Assembly (NCBI GenBank): GCA_029565395.1
Contig: JAKQOG010000178.1
Location: 1-64,000 of the forward strand
Direction of reading: 5' to 3'
Source: Candidatus Hydrogenedentota bacterium
GTDB lineage: Bacteria > Hydrogenedentota > Hydrogenedentia > Hydrogenedentales > CAILVY01
DNA length: 64,000 bases
Made by a program: the position numbers and the translations under genes. The notes under the pieces are model-generated. The model saw nothing but the letters and a program-made list of their open reading frames with translations, was not told the origin of the DNA and made no database searches. Shown piece after piece: positions 43,868-53,646 of the stretch; positions within the stretch are counted from its first letter, which is position 1, and each line of letters opens with the position of its first letter.

Positions 43868-43896
43868 AGCCTATCGCATCATACACTCAAATTCAA
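43868..43896 (-). promoter_or_regulatory. Promoter of the toxin-antitoxin pair
   Basis: TTGAAT (43891-43896), a 17-base spacer and TAGGCT (43868-43873), read on the minus strand, 30 bases before the antitoxin ATG. Confidence 0.5.
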
Positions 43897-44019
43897 TTTT
43901 GTACCCCATTTCAAGTATACCAGCTATGAAAGCATATTGTCTCTTCATGTAATATACATCAGGCAAATAGTGTATCATGCCTGCCGAAAAATCTGACTAT
44001 GTCTCCAAGATGCTGTATA

Positions 44020-44994
44020 TCAATCCCACCCATAACGCTGAACGCGGGGCATGGGCTTTCCTTCGCGCTGAAGGAATTTGAGTTCGCGGTAGCTGATGAG
44101 TTCAATGCCCTGAGATTTGATAAATTCGCGGGTCTTGGGATCGCAGAAGAAGTCGGTGTCGGCGGCGCGGCGTTCCATGGAGCCCGTAGTGGCTTTCATT
44201 TCCGGATCGATGCGTCCGCAATGGATGTAAATTTCTGTAACTTTTCCGGGTTGTATCCGGGAGAGTTGGTTTTTCCACCAGGATTCCGTTTCAGCGATGG
44301 AGGGGGGATCGTCCATAAGCAAAACATCGGGATGGAGAACGCCCATGGTGTCTGCCATTTCGATAAGGTATCCGGCGCCGAATTTGTCCATGAGGTCATG
44401 ACCGGCCATGCGGCAGGGCAGGTTATAATCCTTGGCGATTTTTAGATATATCTCATGGTAGCCAGGGGCGTATTGCATCGTGCCCATGTGCGAGTCGATG
44501 TGGGTAATATCCAAACCGGTAGCCAGGGCTTTGTCAATTTGCGCCCGCACTTCCTTCTCCACTTCTTCAGGTTTTGCACTCAAATAGACCTGGGGGACGT
44601 CGTCAAAAAAGTAGCCGAGGGGGGTGCACAGGCTGGGCACGGCGGTTTTTCCGAGAACAGGCCCCCATTTATACCGGCCCCATTCGCTGGTAAGGTCGGT
44701 GTGTACCCCAATGCAGGCCTGTGGATTTTTCTTGGCCCATTCGGCGGCTTCGAGCATCCAGGGACAGGGAGTCATAAGCGTCGCGGACGTAATGCCGCCG
44801 GATTTCAACGCCATGAACGTTCCTTCGTTGGAAGAATGATTCATGCCGAAATCGTCGCCATTGATAATAAGGACTTTGGCGCCGGGGGGAAATCCGAGGC
44901 GTTCAACGAGGGAGGGCTGTTGTCCGTGCGCGGCGAAGGTGATCAGGCATAGCATAATGACGAAACAAATAATCAGGGGGAGGTGTATGTACAT
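44020..44994 (-). CDS. YdjC/ChbG-family carbohydrate deacetylase, exported
   Basis: 324 residues. A signal peptide (about 24 residues ending near AAHG) is followed by the metal-binding start VLIINGDDFGMNHSSNEG, then IGVHTDLTSEWG, ITHIDSHMGTMQ and IYIHCG, the motifs of the YdjC family of TIM-barrel-like deacetylases. Such enzymes remove acetyl groups from diacetylchitobiose or other sugars; this exported version lies outside any chitin operon, so the substrate is open. Confidence 0.85.
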   Translation of the reverse strand: MYIHLPLIICFVIMLCLITFAAHGQQPSLVERLGFPPGAKVLIINGDDFGMNHSSNEGTFMALKSGGITSATLMTPCPWMLEAAEWAKKNPQACIGVHTDLTSEWGRYKWGPVLGKTAVPSLCTPLGYFFDDVPQVYLSAKPEEVEKEVRAQIDKALATGLDITHIDSHMGTMQYAPGYHEIYLKIAKDYNLPCRMAGHDLMDKFGAGYLIEMADTMGVLHPDVLLMDDPPSIAETESWWKNQLSRIQPGKVTEIYIHCGRIDPEMKATTGSMERRAADTDFFCDPKTREFIKSQGIELISYRELKFLQREGKPMPRVQRYGWD

Positions 44995-45098
44995 GCTTTG
45001 GTTCCTTGTGTTATGGAAAAAAGACCGCGTAAAGTATAGCAGAGTTTCACGAGGCTAAACCTGCTATAATGCGGATCGTTGTAAAGGAGGACTCCACG

Positions 45099-45908
45099 AT
45101 GGCTCAGAATTTTTTCCTGACGGGGTGCGCCAGCGGAATGGCGCGGCATCTCACCAATGTATTGCAGCAACGGGGGGATTGTGTGTTTGCGACGGATGTG
45201 AATCTGCCGGCGCTGGAACAGGCGGCAAAAGAAATGAACTGGCCGGATGACCGGGTGAAACTACGCGCGCTGGATGTCACGGATTACGAGGCATGGGAGC
45301 GGGTGTTCGCGGAAGCAGTGGAAACGTTCGGGGGGATCGACGTAACGATGAATATCGCGGGGCTGTTGCTTGCATCATGGATACAGGAGTCGCCGCTAAA
45401 GGAGATAAACGGGCAAATCGATGTGAATGTGAAGGGCGTGATTTTTGGAACGAAGGTTTCGGCGCGGCACATGCTGGAGCGCGGGCATGGGCACATCATC
45501 AATATCAGTTCGATTGCGGGGGTGGTGCCGGTGCCGGGGATGGCGGTTTATGCGGCGTCGAAACATGCGGTACGGGCGTATTCGCTTTCGGCGGCGCTGG
45601 AGCTGCGCCCGAAGAACGTGTACGTGACGGTGGTATGCCCCACAACGGTGCAGACGCCGATGCTGGATCATGAAATAAACAATGATGCGGCTGAAATGTA
45701 TTTTTCGGGCATACGCGTGCTGACGGTGAAGCATATTGAAAAGGGCATCCTGCGGGCGTTAAAACGCAAGCCATATCAGGTGCACCTGCCGTGGTTTAAG
45801 ATCAAATTTGTCTCGATCATGGGCTTTATGCCGTGGCTGGGCCCAATTGTGGCGCCATTTTACCGCTGGGGCGGACGGTGGCGGCAGGCGGGCCGGCGCA
45901 AACCTTAA
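45099..45908 (+). CDS. Short-chain dehydrogenase/reductase with membrane-active tail
   Basis: 269 residues from ATG 45099 (AAAGGAGG at 45083-45090). The SDR core is present: TGCASGMARHL (a variant of TGxxxGxG), LDVTDYEAW, NIAGLL, INISSIAG and YAASKHAVRAYS (catalytic Tyr and Lys). The C-terminal 60 residues include a hydrophobic IKFVSIMGFMPWLGPIVAPFY segment and a basic end, as in lipid- or retinoid-type SDRs. A TATAAT at 45065-45070 is a likely -10 box with a poor -35. The 3' end overlaps lexA by 4 bases, convergent. Confidence 0.87.
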   Translation: MAQNFFLTGCASGMARHLTNVLQQRGDCVFATDVNLPALEQAAKEMNWPDDRVKLRALDVTDYEAWERVFAEAVETFGGIDVTMNIAGLLLASWIQESPLKEINGQIDVNVKGVIFGTKVSARHMLERGHGHIINISSIAGVVPVPGMAVYAASKHAVRAYSLSAALELRPKNVYVTVVCPTTVQTPMLDHEINNDAAEMYFSGIRVLTVKHIEKGILRALKRKPYQVHLPWFKIKFVSIMGFMPWLGPIVAPFYRWGGRWRQAGRRKP

Positions 45909-46522
45909 TTCATGCGGCGCTGGAGCGCCACAACGACACCCTGGACGGTTACTTGAGAAGCGGGAAAACGCATGGGCGTCATGGATGAATTTTCGGGACG
46001 CAACTCGACGACAGGTCCAAAGGGGAAAAAGCGTTTAACCGTGGCTTCATTGTCAACCAGGGCCACCACCACATCGCCTGCCCTGGGGATTCGGCTGCGA
46101 TCCACCACAATGATGTCGCCATCGAGGATGCCCGCTTCGATCATGCTGTCGCCTTTGACACGCAGGCAGTACCCTCCAGGGGCTGACATGTTTTTCGACA
46201 GCACAATGTGATCCTCGATGTTTTCCTCAGCGAGTAAAGGCGCCCCCGCCGCCACCCGTCCCACCAGTGGAAGTTCGGATACGCCACTGTTGTATAAGCG
46301 GACAGCGGCTTTTTCCGTCACATGGATGCCCCGCGCCTTGGAGAGGCGCTCGATAAATCCCTTTTTCTCAAGCGCCAACAGATGGTCGCTGACGGCGTTG
46401 GTGGAGGTTATATTGAACTCCGCGCCGATTTCCAAAATGGTGGGAGGACATCCTTTGTCTCGAATGCATTGGATAATATAATCGAGGATATCCCGCTGGC
46501 GTTTGGTAAGTCCTTTAGCCAT
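45905..46522 (-). CDS. lexA: SOS repressor LexA
   Basis: 205 residues from ATG 46522 (AGGAG 7 bases upstream). The winged helix is LTKRQRDILDYIIQCIRDKGCPPTILEIGAEFNITSTNAVSDHLLALEKKGFIER. The self-cleavage site is Ala92-Gly93 in VAAGAP, and the catalytic dyad is Ser126 (GDSM) and Lys163 (ATVKRF). It represses DNA-damage genes until RecA filaments trigger cleavage. The putative own operator is at 46542-46559. Confidence 0.96.
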   Translation of the reverse strand: MAKGLTKRQRDILDYIIQCIRDKGCPPTILEIGAEFNITSTNAVSDHLLALEKKGFIERLSKARGIHVTEKAAVRLYNSGVSELPLVGRVAAGAPLLAEENIEDHIVLSKNMSAPGGYCLRVKGDSMIEAGILDGDIIVVDRSRIPRAGDVVVALVDNEATVKRFFPFGPVVELRPENSSMTPMRFPASQVTVQGVVVALQRRMN

Positions 46523-46541
46523 GACCAAGCTCCTGGTTGCC

Positions 46542-46591
46542 ACTGAATGCTTTTTCAGTAGTATTCAACCATGTTTTTCGCCAGAAGTCAA
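46542..46591 (-). promoter_or_regulatory. lexA promoter with overlapping inverted-repeat operator
   Basis: On the minus strand: TTGACT (46586-46591), 17 bases, TTGAAT (46563-46568). A perfect inverted repeat ACTGAA-N6-TTCAGT (46542-46559) covers the predicted start point. It differs from the E. coli (CTGT-N8-ACAG) and Bacillus (GAAC-N4-GTTC) boxes. Binding by this LexA is inference from position. Confidence 0.6.
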
Positions 46592-46653
46592 GCAATTTAT
46601 CGGGTACTTGCGAAATAGCCCGTTTTCTCAAAAGCACACCAGAGAAGGAAGGA

Positions 46654-47862
46654 TTATTCGTAGCGCAAGGCGTCGATGGGGTTTAGGCGGGCGGCGCGAT
46701 AGGCGGGATAGTAGCCGAAGAAGATGCCGACAGCGGCGGCGAAGGTCATGGCAATAATCACGCTTTGTGGCTGGATGAAGGTGCTGAATTGGGTGAAGGC
46801 TCCAATGGTTTTAGCAACGCCAATGCCGCTAAACACACCGATCAGTCCGCCCAGACAGCTCATAAACATGGCTTCAAACAGGAATTGACGGAGGATATCC
46901 CGGTCTTTGGCTCCAATGGCTTTGCGAACACCAATCTCCCGGGTGCGCTCCGTGACGGTGACCAGCATGATGTTCATGATGCCGATTCCGCCAACGATTA
47001 GTGAGATGGCGCCCACACTCCCAAGGAGAATGGTAAGTGCGCGCGTGACGGTCGAAAGGGTCTCCAAAATTTCCGCCTGGTTGCCTATGTTAAAGTCATT
47101 GTCATCTTCGGGTTGAAGGCGGTGGCGGCGTCGGAGCAGTTCCGTTATGTCATCCTGGATTTTAGTGAGATCCGCGCCTGAGACGCCCTGAACATCCACT
47201 TCATTAAAGTGGTCGGTCCCAAGCACCTGCTGCATGGCCGTGGTGTAGGGGATGATAACTTGGTCGTCAGGATCGAACCAGCCCTGATCGCCTTTAGGCT
47301 TGGTTATGCCGATAACTTTGAAATTGAGGCCCTTCACTTTGATGGTGGCGCCCAAAGGCTCATCCTGTACCATAAGATTCTTGACCGTCGTGGGGCCGAT
47401 AATGGCGACCCGGGCCATGCCTTCCGCTTCGTTGTCGGTAAAGAGGCGGCCGCGATCCAGTTCGTAATTGCGGGCGCGAAAATAGGTGCTGACCGTGCCC
47501 AAAACATTAATGGCGCTGTTGTTTTCATAATATTTTACCTGACATCGCCCTTGTACGACAGGCGCCACGGCGAGGACATTGGGGATCTCCGCCAAGATTG
47601 CTTCGGCGTCTTCTTTTTTAAGATTGCGGCGGGCCTCGGACCTTACACCGCCCATGCCGCGTTGTCCCGGCCGAATCATCAGCAGATCCGTGCCCATGGA
47701 CTTGAGCCGCCCCACTACTTCATTTTTTGTGCCCGCACCGATGGCGAGCATGGCGATCACCGCGCCGACGCCGATGATGACGCCAAGCACAGCGAGAAAG
47801 GAGCGGAGTTTATTCGCCCAAAGGCTCTTAAGCGCGACTTTCAAAACAATCAGGAAGTACAT
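46654..47862 (-). CDS. MacB-type ABC transporter permease
   Basis: 402 residues with the FtsX/MacB topology: one N-terminal span ([26 protein letters not shown]), a large periplasmic MacB_PCD domain, then three spans with [29 protein letters not shown] and the closing [17 protein letters not shown]. It is the membrane subunit of a MacA-MacB-TolC efflux or lipid export pump. The start lies 13 bases inside the end of the ATPase gene, so the pump genes are coupled. Confidence 0.92.
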   Translation of the reverse strand: MYFLIVLKVALKSLWANKLRSFLAVLGVIIGVGAVIAMLAIGAGTKNEVVGRLKSMGTDLLMIRPGQRGMGGVRSEARRNLKKEDAEAILAEIPNVLAVAPVVQGRCQVKYYENNSAINVLGTVSTYFRARNYELDRGRLFTDNEAEGMARVAIIGPTTVKNLMVQDEPLGATIKVKGLNFKVIGITKPKGDQGWFDPDDQVIIPYTTAMQQVLGTDHFNEVDVQGVSGADLTKIQDDITELLRRRHRLQPEDDNDFNIGNQAEILETLSTVTRALTILLGSVGAISLIVGGIGIMNIMLVTVTERTREIGVRKAIGAKDRDILRQFLFEAMFMSCLGGLIGVFSGIGVAKTIGAFTQFSTFIQPQSVIIAMTFAAAVGIFFGYYPAYRAARLNPIDALRYE

Positions 47863-48539
47863 ACCGCCTCTTCCAGGGTGGATTCTACGATGCGCCCGTC
47901 ATGAAGACGGATAATGCGCCGGCAATGCTGTGCGATATCGGGTTCATGAGTCACCAGAATAATGGTGTGCCCTTGTTCGTTCAGGGTGTGGAACAGAACC
48001 ATGATTTCCTCGCCGGTTTTACTATCAAGATTTCCCGTGGGCTCGTCGGCCAATACAATGGCAGGACTCGTAACAATGGCACGGGCAATGGCGACCCGCT
48101 GCCGTTGTCCGCCCGACAATTGATTGGGTTCGTGGTGCATGCGGTCTTCAAGACCGACAATGCGCAAGGCATCGATGGCTTTACCCGTTGCGCGGTGCAT
48201 CCCGGCGTAGAGAAGGGGAAGTTCAACGTTTTCCAGCGCCGTCAGGCGCGGGAGCAGATTGAAGGTTTGGAAGACAAAACCAATGTGCCGGTTGCGGATG
48301 TCTGCAAGGCGATCACGGCTAAGACCCGCCACATTCTCGCCTGCGAGAACGTACGTCCCCGTATCAGGCTGATCGAGACAGCCCAGAATATGCATCAGGG
48401 TGGATTTTCCACTGCCGGAGGGACCGGTTATGGCCACCATTTCCCCTTCATTAATATCGAGGTTTACCCCCGCAAGAGCATGAACTATGCTCCCGCCCAG
48501 TTCATACGACTTCTTCACGGCCCGCGCTTCGATAATCAT
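47850..48539 (-). CDS. MacB/LolD-type ABC ATPase
   Basis: 229 residues. Walker A is GPSGSGKST near residue 38, signature LSGGQRQRV near 140, Walker [13 protein letters not shown] near 160, His loop VTHEPDIAQ. It is of the LolD/MacB subtype that works with single FtsX-like permeases. It starts on the last base of the adaptor stop codon (TGATG) and overlaps the permease gene. Confidence 0.95.
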   Translation of the reverse strand: MIIEARAVKKSYELGGSIVHALAGVNLDINEGEMVAITGPSGSGKSTLMHILGCLDQPDTGTYVLAGENVAGLSRDRLADIRNRHIGFVFQTFNLLPRLTALENVELPLLYAGMHRATGKAIDALRIVGLEDRMHHEPNQLSGGQRQRVAIARAIVTSPAIVLADEPTGNLDSKTGEEIMVLFHTLNEQGHTIILVTHEPDIAQHCRRIIRLHDGRIVESTLEEAVCTS

Positions 48540-49894
48540 CAGTGGCGGCCTCGCATGGGCGGTCCGGGCATCAACAAGCCCCCCCGGACCCGCGGGGTGT
48601 TAGAGGAATTGCGCCATTGGCTTTCCTCTTCTGTGTTCTGATAAATAACCGTGGCGTTCTCCTGAAGCCCGGTTTTGATTTCAATGTCGCTCCCGCTGTT
48701 TATTCCGGTCTCCACGGGAACATCTTCCTGGATACTTCCATCCGGCTTCCTGACCTTCACAAACGTCTTGCCCCGGTCTTTGCGATACACTGCACGAAGC
48801 GGAACGAAAAGGGCATCCTCATTTTCCGCCACCACGATTTCAACATTGGTGGTCATTTCCGGCTTAAGAAGCGCCTTGTTGTCACTGAGAACCTCAATGC
48901 GCACTTCAAACGTAACTACGTTGGAGACATTGATGCCCTTCGCGGCAATCCGCACGACCTCCCCGGTAAATCTCTTGCCCCGGTAGGCGTCCGCCGTGAT
49001 ATTGACCCTCTGGTCCAGCGCAACATTGCCAATGTCGCTTTCATCCACCGAGGCAAGGACAAAGATCCGGGAAAGATCCGATACCGTCAACACAGTGGTG
49101 CCCCCCCCCACATTGTTGATGCCCGATGCAATGATCTGCCCCGTTTGCACGTTGCGCGCGGACACCACCCCGTCTATGGGCGCCATCACCTTCGTCTCGC
49201 TCAACCGTTGGTTGGCAAGGGACAACGCAATCGTGTCGGTATCCACATCCGCCTGGGCAAGCGCGATATCCTGGCGGCGGACTTCCAGTTGAAGCTCAAG
49301 CGCCTTGATGGATTCCACCTGGGCTTCCGCCGTCTGCAGATCCTGCTTGGCTTCAATGGCAGTGGTATCCGCCGTTTCAGCCTGTTCCACGGTAGACTGT
49401 TTCCGGGCGAACAGTTCCTGCTCGCGCTTCGCTTTGGCGTTGGCATCCTTTACTCTTGCTTGGGCGGAGTTCACGCTGGCCGCGGCGCGTTGCTTTTCCA
49501 CCACAAGATTTTGTTCCGCCACCGCAAGGTTGGCCTTGGCTTGGGAAAGCTTGGCTTGACTGGCCGCAAGGGCTGCTTCGCACTGTTGCAGCGCCCGCAA
49601 CTGATCCACCGGGTCGATTTCCAGCAGGAGATCGCCCTGCTTGACCGGATCGCTGACATCATAGGGAAGTTTCACGACCAATCCGCTGGCCTTGCATTTG
49701 ATTTCAACATCCAGATTGGACACAACCCGGCCGGTACACTGCACCGTCTGATACAAGGGGCCGCGGGTCACCATGGCCGATTTGATTTCTTCCGCAGTTC
49801 CATTGGCGGCCGCGCTCTTTGTTTTCCAATAATAAGCACCGCCACCACCCAGTATTATCGCCCCCGCAACAACACAAAGCACTACTTTCTTCAT
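48539..49894 (-). CDS. Periplasmic adaptor (membrane fusion protein), MacA-like
   Basis: 451 residues. An N-terminal membrane anchor is followed by a lipoyl-like half ([11 protein letters not shown].. near 60), a long Ala/Gln/Lys-rich coiled-coil hairpin (residues about 100-220), the second lipoyl half ([20 protein letters not shown]) and beta-barrel domains. It links the MacB-type pump to the outer-membrane channel. The start overlaps the Spy-like gene stop by 4 bases. Confidence 0.92.
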   Translation of the reverse strand: MKKVVLCVVAGAIILGGGGAYYWKTKSAAANGTAEEIKSAMVTRGPLYQTVQCTGRVVSNLDVEIKCKASGLVVKLPYDVSDPVKQGDLLLEIDPVDQLRALQQCEAALAASQAKLSQAKANLAVAEQNLVVEKQRAAASVNSAQARVKDANAKAKREQELFARKQSTVEQAETADTTAIEAKQDLQTAEAQVESIKALELQLEVRRQDIALAQADVDTDTIALSLANQRLSETKVMAPIDGVVSARNVQTGQIIASGINNVGGGTTVLTVSDLSRIFVLASVDESDIGNVALDQRVNITADAYRGKRFTGEVVRIAAKGINVSNVVTFEVRIEVLSDNKALLKPEMTTNVEIVVAENEDALFVPLRAVYRKDRGKTFVKVRKPDGSIQEDVPVETGINSGSDIEIKTGLQENATVIYQNTEEESQWRNSSNTPRVRGGLLMPGPPMRGRH

Positions 49895-50373
49895 TGGCCT
49901 TCCTCACGCATTCCATGTTCCACAGGACCCCCGCCATGTTTCAAATGTCCAGCTCTTGGGCGATGACGTTCGCGCATTTCCTGGACGCGCTTGTTCCATT
50001 TCTCTTTCTGCCCGGAATTCAGATATTGCTCCACCTCTACACGTATGGTTTCCATTTCCTGTTCCACTTCAGGATCTACTTTCAACCGGATCGCTTCCAA
50101 CGTTTCATGGCCCCGCGTGAATACCTCCAGGATGGCGGCGGCTTGCGTGTCGTCGAGCCCAAGTTCCCCCCGCAGTTTCTCCACGATGCGCTCCGGAGTC
50201 CGTTCCTGCCGGGGTCCCTCCTCCATTATTCGGGAAGACATATATTTGAAGGTGATAACGCCGCCCAGCACCATCCCGCAGAGCAGCAGGATGGCGCTTA
50301 ACACACACGCAGCGATCCAATTTTTCTTCCCGGCGGCAACGGGCAAGTGAATTTCGGGGGTATTCGGTTCCAT
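49891..50373 (-). CDS. Membrane-anchored Spy/CpxP-like or metal-sensor-like protein
   Basis: 160 residues: a short cytoplasmic start, one span (WIAACVLSAILLLCGMVLGGVITFKYM) and a charged helical periplasmic domain (RTPERIVEKLRGELGLDDTQAAAILEVFTRGHETLEAIRLKVDPEVEQEMETIRVEVEQYL) like the four-helix LTxxQ/Spy and zinc-resistance-associated proteins. The tail is His-rich (RHRPRAGHLKHGGG). It sits between the sigma/anti-sigma genes and the pump genes, so it may sense envelope or metal stress; this role is inferred. Confidence 0.65.
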   Translation of the reverse strand: MEPNTPEIHLPVAAGKKNWIAACVLSAILLLCGMVLGGVITFKYMSSRIMEEGPRQERTPERIVEKLRGELGLDDTQAAAILEVFTRGHETLEAIRLKVDPEVEQEMETIRVEVEQYLNSGQKEKWNKRVQEMRERHRPRAGHLKHGGGPVEHGMREEGQ

Positions 50374-50395
50374 GGTTCTTTCCCTATTTTTTACT

Positions 50396-50650
50396 TCACA
50401 TCAACGAAGCCACTTGAAAAAAGGCGCCAAGGGGATCGGAAACAGGCAATTGCGTCAAGGCTGCTTCCAGCGCCAGGCTCACCACCGCAATAGTGGCCGC
50501 AAGAATCGTCAGCACGGCCAAAGGCCGGCTGATTGTCGCTGGCTTCTCCTGCAAGTGCAGGATTACCTTTCGGGCCACATGGCCCCGCGGCGCTTCTTCC
50601 AGCCGGGCACGGACCGCCAAGTTCCGCACATCATCCAACAGGTCATTCAT
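50396..50650 (-). CDS. Small membrane protein, putative anti-sigma factor
   Basis: 84 residues from ATG 50650 (GGGAGG 7 bases upstream): a cytoplasmic N-terminal half (MNDLLDDVRNLAVRARLEEAPRGHVARKVILHLQEK) and one span (LAVLTILAATIAVVSLALEAAL). It overlaps the stop of the sigma gene by 8 bases. No zinc-binding HxxxCxxC motif is present. Position and topology suggest an anti-sigma factor, but homology is not evident. Confidence 0.55.
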   Translation of the reverse strand: MNDLLDDVRNLAVRARLEEAPRGHVARKVILHLQEKPATISRPLAVLTILAATIAVVSLALEAALTQLPVSDPLGAFFQVASLM

Positions 50651-51212
50651 GGTGTGACCTCCCATAGCCTGCGTCAGACAGCAGGGTCCTCAATTTCTTG
50701 CACGCTCGGTGGATGCGAACCCGCACCAGAGTGGGATTCCACCCCATGCGTTCCGCAATTTCCTGCGTGTTACAATCCTCAAAATAATACATCGTCAGTA
50801 CCAGCCGGTCTTTCGGGGGAAGCAAAGCCAGCATCTGAAATAATGCTTCTCCCGCTTCCGAGGGCGAGGCATCCTTCCGCACGCGCAACAGCAAGCCGGT
50901 ATTCTGGTTCACAAGCTCTCGCCGCTTTTGGGCACGGCGCTGAAGTTTCCAGTACCGATACCCTGCCCGCGTGGCAATCCTCCGGATCCAAAAAAGGAGC
51001 GGGGCCTCCCCCCGGAACTTCCGGAGATTCACATAAACTTCCACAAACACGTCCTGCACCAACTCGTCCAGGACCATCCGGTCCCGGGTGAAACGCCACA
51101 TTTGGGCGAACACCTGAGGCTCATAGCGTTCCACCAGCCGGGCATAGGCGTCTTCGCTTCCAGCCAGGCTGTCGCGAATGTCGCGCTGGTCTTCTTCCGA
51201 TACAAGGGACAT
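50643..51212 (-). CDS. ECF sigma factor (RpoE-like)
   Basis: 189 residues from ATG 51212, with GGAG 9 bases upstream (the longer frame to 51278 is less likely). Region 2 reads DAYARLVERYEPQVFAQMWRFTRDRMVLDELVQDVFVEVYVNLRKFRGEAPLLFWIRRIATRAGYRYW. Region 4 reads ALLPPKDRLVLTMYYFEDCNTQEIAERMGWNPTLVRVRIHRACKKLRTLL. It heads the efflux operon and should direct RNA polymerase to that operon and to itself. Confidence 0.93.
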   Translation of the reverse strand: MSLVSEEDQRDIRDSLAGSEDAYARLVERYEPQVFAQMWRFTRDRMVLDELVQDVFVEVYVNLRKFRGEAPLLFWIRRIATRAGYRYWKLQRRAQKRRELVNQNTGLLLRVRKDASPSEAGEALFQMLALLPPKDRLVLTMYYFEDCNTQEIAERMGWNPTLVRVRIHRACKKLRTLLSDAGYGRSHHE

Positions 51213-51595
51213 CGGGGGGCACTCCGTTAAGACCAGTGTATCAGCGAACGCCTCTATGTTTCCCATACCTGGATTCACTCTGCCAAGGCATTCCTCGATT
51301 ATTCCTCTTTTTTATCCGGCCTGGGCACGTTCTCCGGCCGGTCAGCACAACCTCTGGAATCTATCCAAAAGGCACTGCTTCTATTAGGTGGACGCCCACA
51401 TCGCCTATGTTACACCCGCGCCCCAACGAAATTAAGGGGTGCCGAGGGGCCAAATCATGTAACATTAGCCACGTGTAAAGCCACCTATTACATGTCGTAC
51501 CGGCAACATAATGTATCATGAGTGCCAACCAGGCGATTACGCAAAACATGGCCCAGAAGTTTATACTATAAGTATTCGGAGTAAATATATACATA
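51213..51595. other. Divergent intergenic region, sigma operon / TolC gene
   Basis: No convincing gene: open frames here have odd composition. It should hold the two promoters. A TATACT (51562-51567) is a possible -10 for the TolC-like gene, with no good -35, so an ECF-type promoter is possible. Confidence 0.5.
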
Positions 51596-53320
51596 ATGCG
51601 TAAAATAATCTTTTGTCTCGGACTGTGCGGGCTGATACTGTCGTCCTGCATGACAAAGCCGCCTTCTTGGACCCCGAAAACGGTCGCACCCCCTGTATCT
51701 TTACCTGAAGGATTGGAACACCCCTCCCCTCTGGCACAACGCGCTCCAGCTCTCGAAATTACCACCAGCCAACAGGAAGCCGAGAAAACGTTGCCCCTCT
51801 CTCGTGATACAGCCCTGCTCAGTGCGTTCATGCTAAATCGCACCTTGGAAGTCGCCCGGTTCGGACCCAAAATCGGCCAAACATACTTCCCTGAAGCCCG
51901 CGCCGCCTTTGATCCGACGTTGTCAGGGTCGATTTCCTACGGACGCTCCGCACGGCCCCAAACCAACAGCAGTTCGAGTACCAGCTCCTTTTCCACAACA
52001 CAAACCGGAAGTTCATCCAGCAACACCAGTACCTCCGCCATCACTACCACCGTCATGAAAAACTTGCTCGCACTGCAAGAGGCTGTGTCGGCCTTAACGG
52101 CCCCCAAGACAATTACCGTGAAAACAGACAATAGCCAGGGTTCTCTGATGCTAAGCGAATTGCTGCCGACGGGTACGCAAGTAGCCCTGAGCGGAACAGC
52201 CTCCACCACCGACTCCACTCTTACCAGTGAAGACAACCAGGGTGCATGGACCATCAGCTTGACACAACCGCTGCTGAAGGGCGGAAGCCTTTCCGCAAAC
52301 CTTGTGGCCATCCGCCAGGCCCGCAATCAGGAAGCTAAAAGCGAATATGTGTTCCGTCAGCGGGTGCTGGATATTGCCCGCCAGGTTGAATTGAAGTATT
52401 GGGACTTGGTCCTGGCCCAGGAGGTAGTCAAAATTCAAAAAGTCGCCGTCGACTTGGCTCAGGAACAACTTAAATTTGACCAGGATTTGCTAGACGTCGG
52501 CCGGGCCATCGAAGCGGACGTTTTGGCCGCCGATGCCGAGAAAGCCTCGCGCGAAGCCGATTTCACCGATGCCCAAGCGGCCGTGCGCTCCCAAAATATT
52601 GCGCTGGTCAAGCTGATGAATTCCTCCATGGATGAACCTTGGCGCGTAGCGTTTCAACCCAATGACCCCCCGGAGGCGGTTCCTGAAAAAGTGGACGCAA
52701 ATGAGTGCGAACGCCTCGCCCTGGCGTACCGCCCGGAACTGGCCCAAGCCCGGCTTGAATTGGCAAATCTAGAGTTGGACGTTGTGAGCGCCCGGAATGA
52801 AGCCCTCCCACAGTTGGACGTGGTCGCCTCTTACGGCCGTATTAGCGAGGGTGGCGCGTCTGGTGACATCACCAAGCATCTCGACGACGACAGCTATGAA
52901 AATTACCGGATAGGGATCGAGTTTCAAACACCTATCCTGTACCGCGCGGAGCGCGCACGATTGAAGCGGGCCAAGCTGTATCATGGGCAGGGCGAGCGTT
53001 CGGTCGCGGAATTGGAACAGGCCCTCGCCGCAGAAGTCCGACAGGCCGCCATCGAAGTCGAAAAACAGTGGCAGCGCATTCAATCCACGCAAAAAGCCCT
53101 CGTCAGCCGGACAGAGCAACTGCGCGTGGAAAAAGGACGCAACGAAGCCGGCAGAACAACCAATCTAGAGTATCTGCGGGTCCAGCGCGATTTTATCCAG
53201 GCCCAAGTCGACGAAATAACCGCCCGTATCAAATACATCCAGGCCCTCTCTTCCCTCTACGCCGCCGAAGGCACCCTGCTGGATCGCCGCGGAATTACTC
53301 TGGATACCACACAGTCCTGA
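51596..53320 (+). CDS. TolC-like outer-membrane efflux lipoprotein
   Basis: 574 residues. MRKIIFCLGLCGLILSSCMTKPP is a lipoprotein signal with lipobox LSSC. The rest has two TolC-type repeats of long helices: DTALLSAFMLNRTLEVAR near 60, QPLLKGGSLSANLVAIRQARNQEAKSEYVFRQRVLDIARQVELKYWDLVLAQE near 220, and AYRPELAQARLELANLELDVVSARNEALPQLDVVASYG near 385. It carries a Ser/Thr-rich insert (residues about 115-145). It likely completes the MacAB-type pump encoded divergently. Confidence 0.9.
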   Translation: MRKIIFCLGLCGLILSSCMTKPPSWTPKTVAPPVSLPEGLEHPSPLAQRAPALEITTSQQEAEKTLPLSRDTALLSAFMLNRTLEVARFGPKIGQTYFPEARAAFDPTLSGSISYGRSARPQTNSSSSTSSFSTTQTGSSSSNTSTSAITTTVMKNLLALQEAVSALTAPKTITVKTDNSQGSLMLSELLPTGTQVALSGTASTTDSTLTSEDNQGAWTISLTQPLLKGGSLSANLVAIRQARNQEAKSEYVFRQRVLDIARQVELKYWDLVLAQEVVKIQKVAVDLAQEQLKFDQDLLDVGRAIEADVLAADAEKASREADFTDAQAAVRSQNIALVKLMNSSMDEPWRVAFQPNDPPEAVPEKVDANECERLALAYRPELAQARLELANLELDVVSARNEALPQLDVVASYGRISEGGASGDITKHLDDDSYENYRIGIEFQTPILYRAERARLKRAKLYHGQGERSVAELEQALAAEVRQAAIEVEKQWQRIQSTQKALVSRTEQLRVEKGRNEAGRTTNLEYLRVQRDFIQAQVDEITARIKYIQALSSLYAAEGTLLDRRGITLDTTQS

Positions 53321-53646
53321 CAGATCTGAAAAGCCTTCTATTAATCCGGACTTTTCAAAAAACAAACACCCCCTTTTCTAAAAAGGAACGTGCATGATAC
53401 TTGCGAACACAAATAACCCTGGGCACATATGACACGGCGATTATTTGTCATCGCCGTAAGCGAATCCCGCCCGCATATGGATGGTGTTGGAGCAAGATCG
53501 CTTCGCTTCGTGTGCAATGACAAACATGAATAATGATTGGTGAGGAATTCAAGTTTGCCAAATAGTTGATGCAGGCAGCAGATTGACTCCCGCCTTCGGA
53601 AAAGTCATGATACTTCCGGTGGTTCAACAGCGGAGGCTATCACGTC
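53321..53646. other. Intergenic region with a dispersed repeat
   Basis: No gene seen. It holds a weak TGAAAAG/CTTTTCA hairpin after the TolC stop and a 37-bp dispersed repeat at 53514-53550. Confidence 0.55.
53514..53550 (+). repeat. Dispersed repeat, copy 1
   Basis: Starts GCAATGACAAAC and continues through TGGTGA.GAAT. It is similar to 59295-59330 apart from a few substitutions and a one-base length difference. Confidence 0.65.

Noticed and set aside
48542-49966. Long open frame opposite the MacA-like gene
   Set aside because: A 474-codon antisense frame without domains; it mirrors the codon bias of the real gene. The same holds for 20300-21568, 21924-23033, 16198-17508 and 34411-35490.
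51361-51870. Membrane-protein ORF between the sigma operon and TolC gene
   Set aside because: It overlaps the start of the TolC-like gene in antisense, has no ribosome site, and its N-terminal half is a shadow of that gene.
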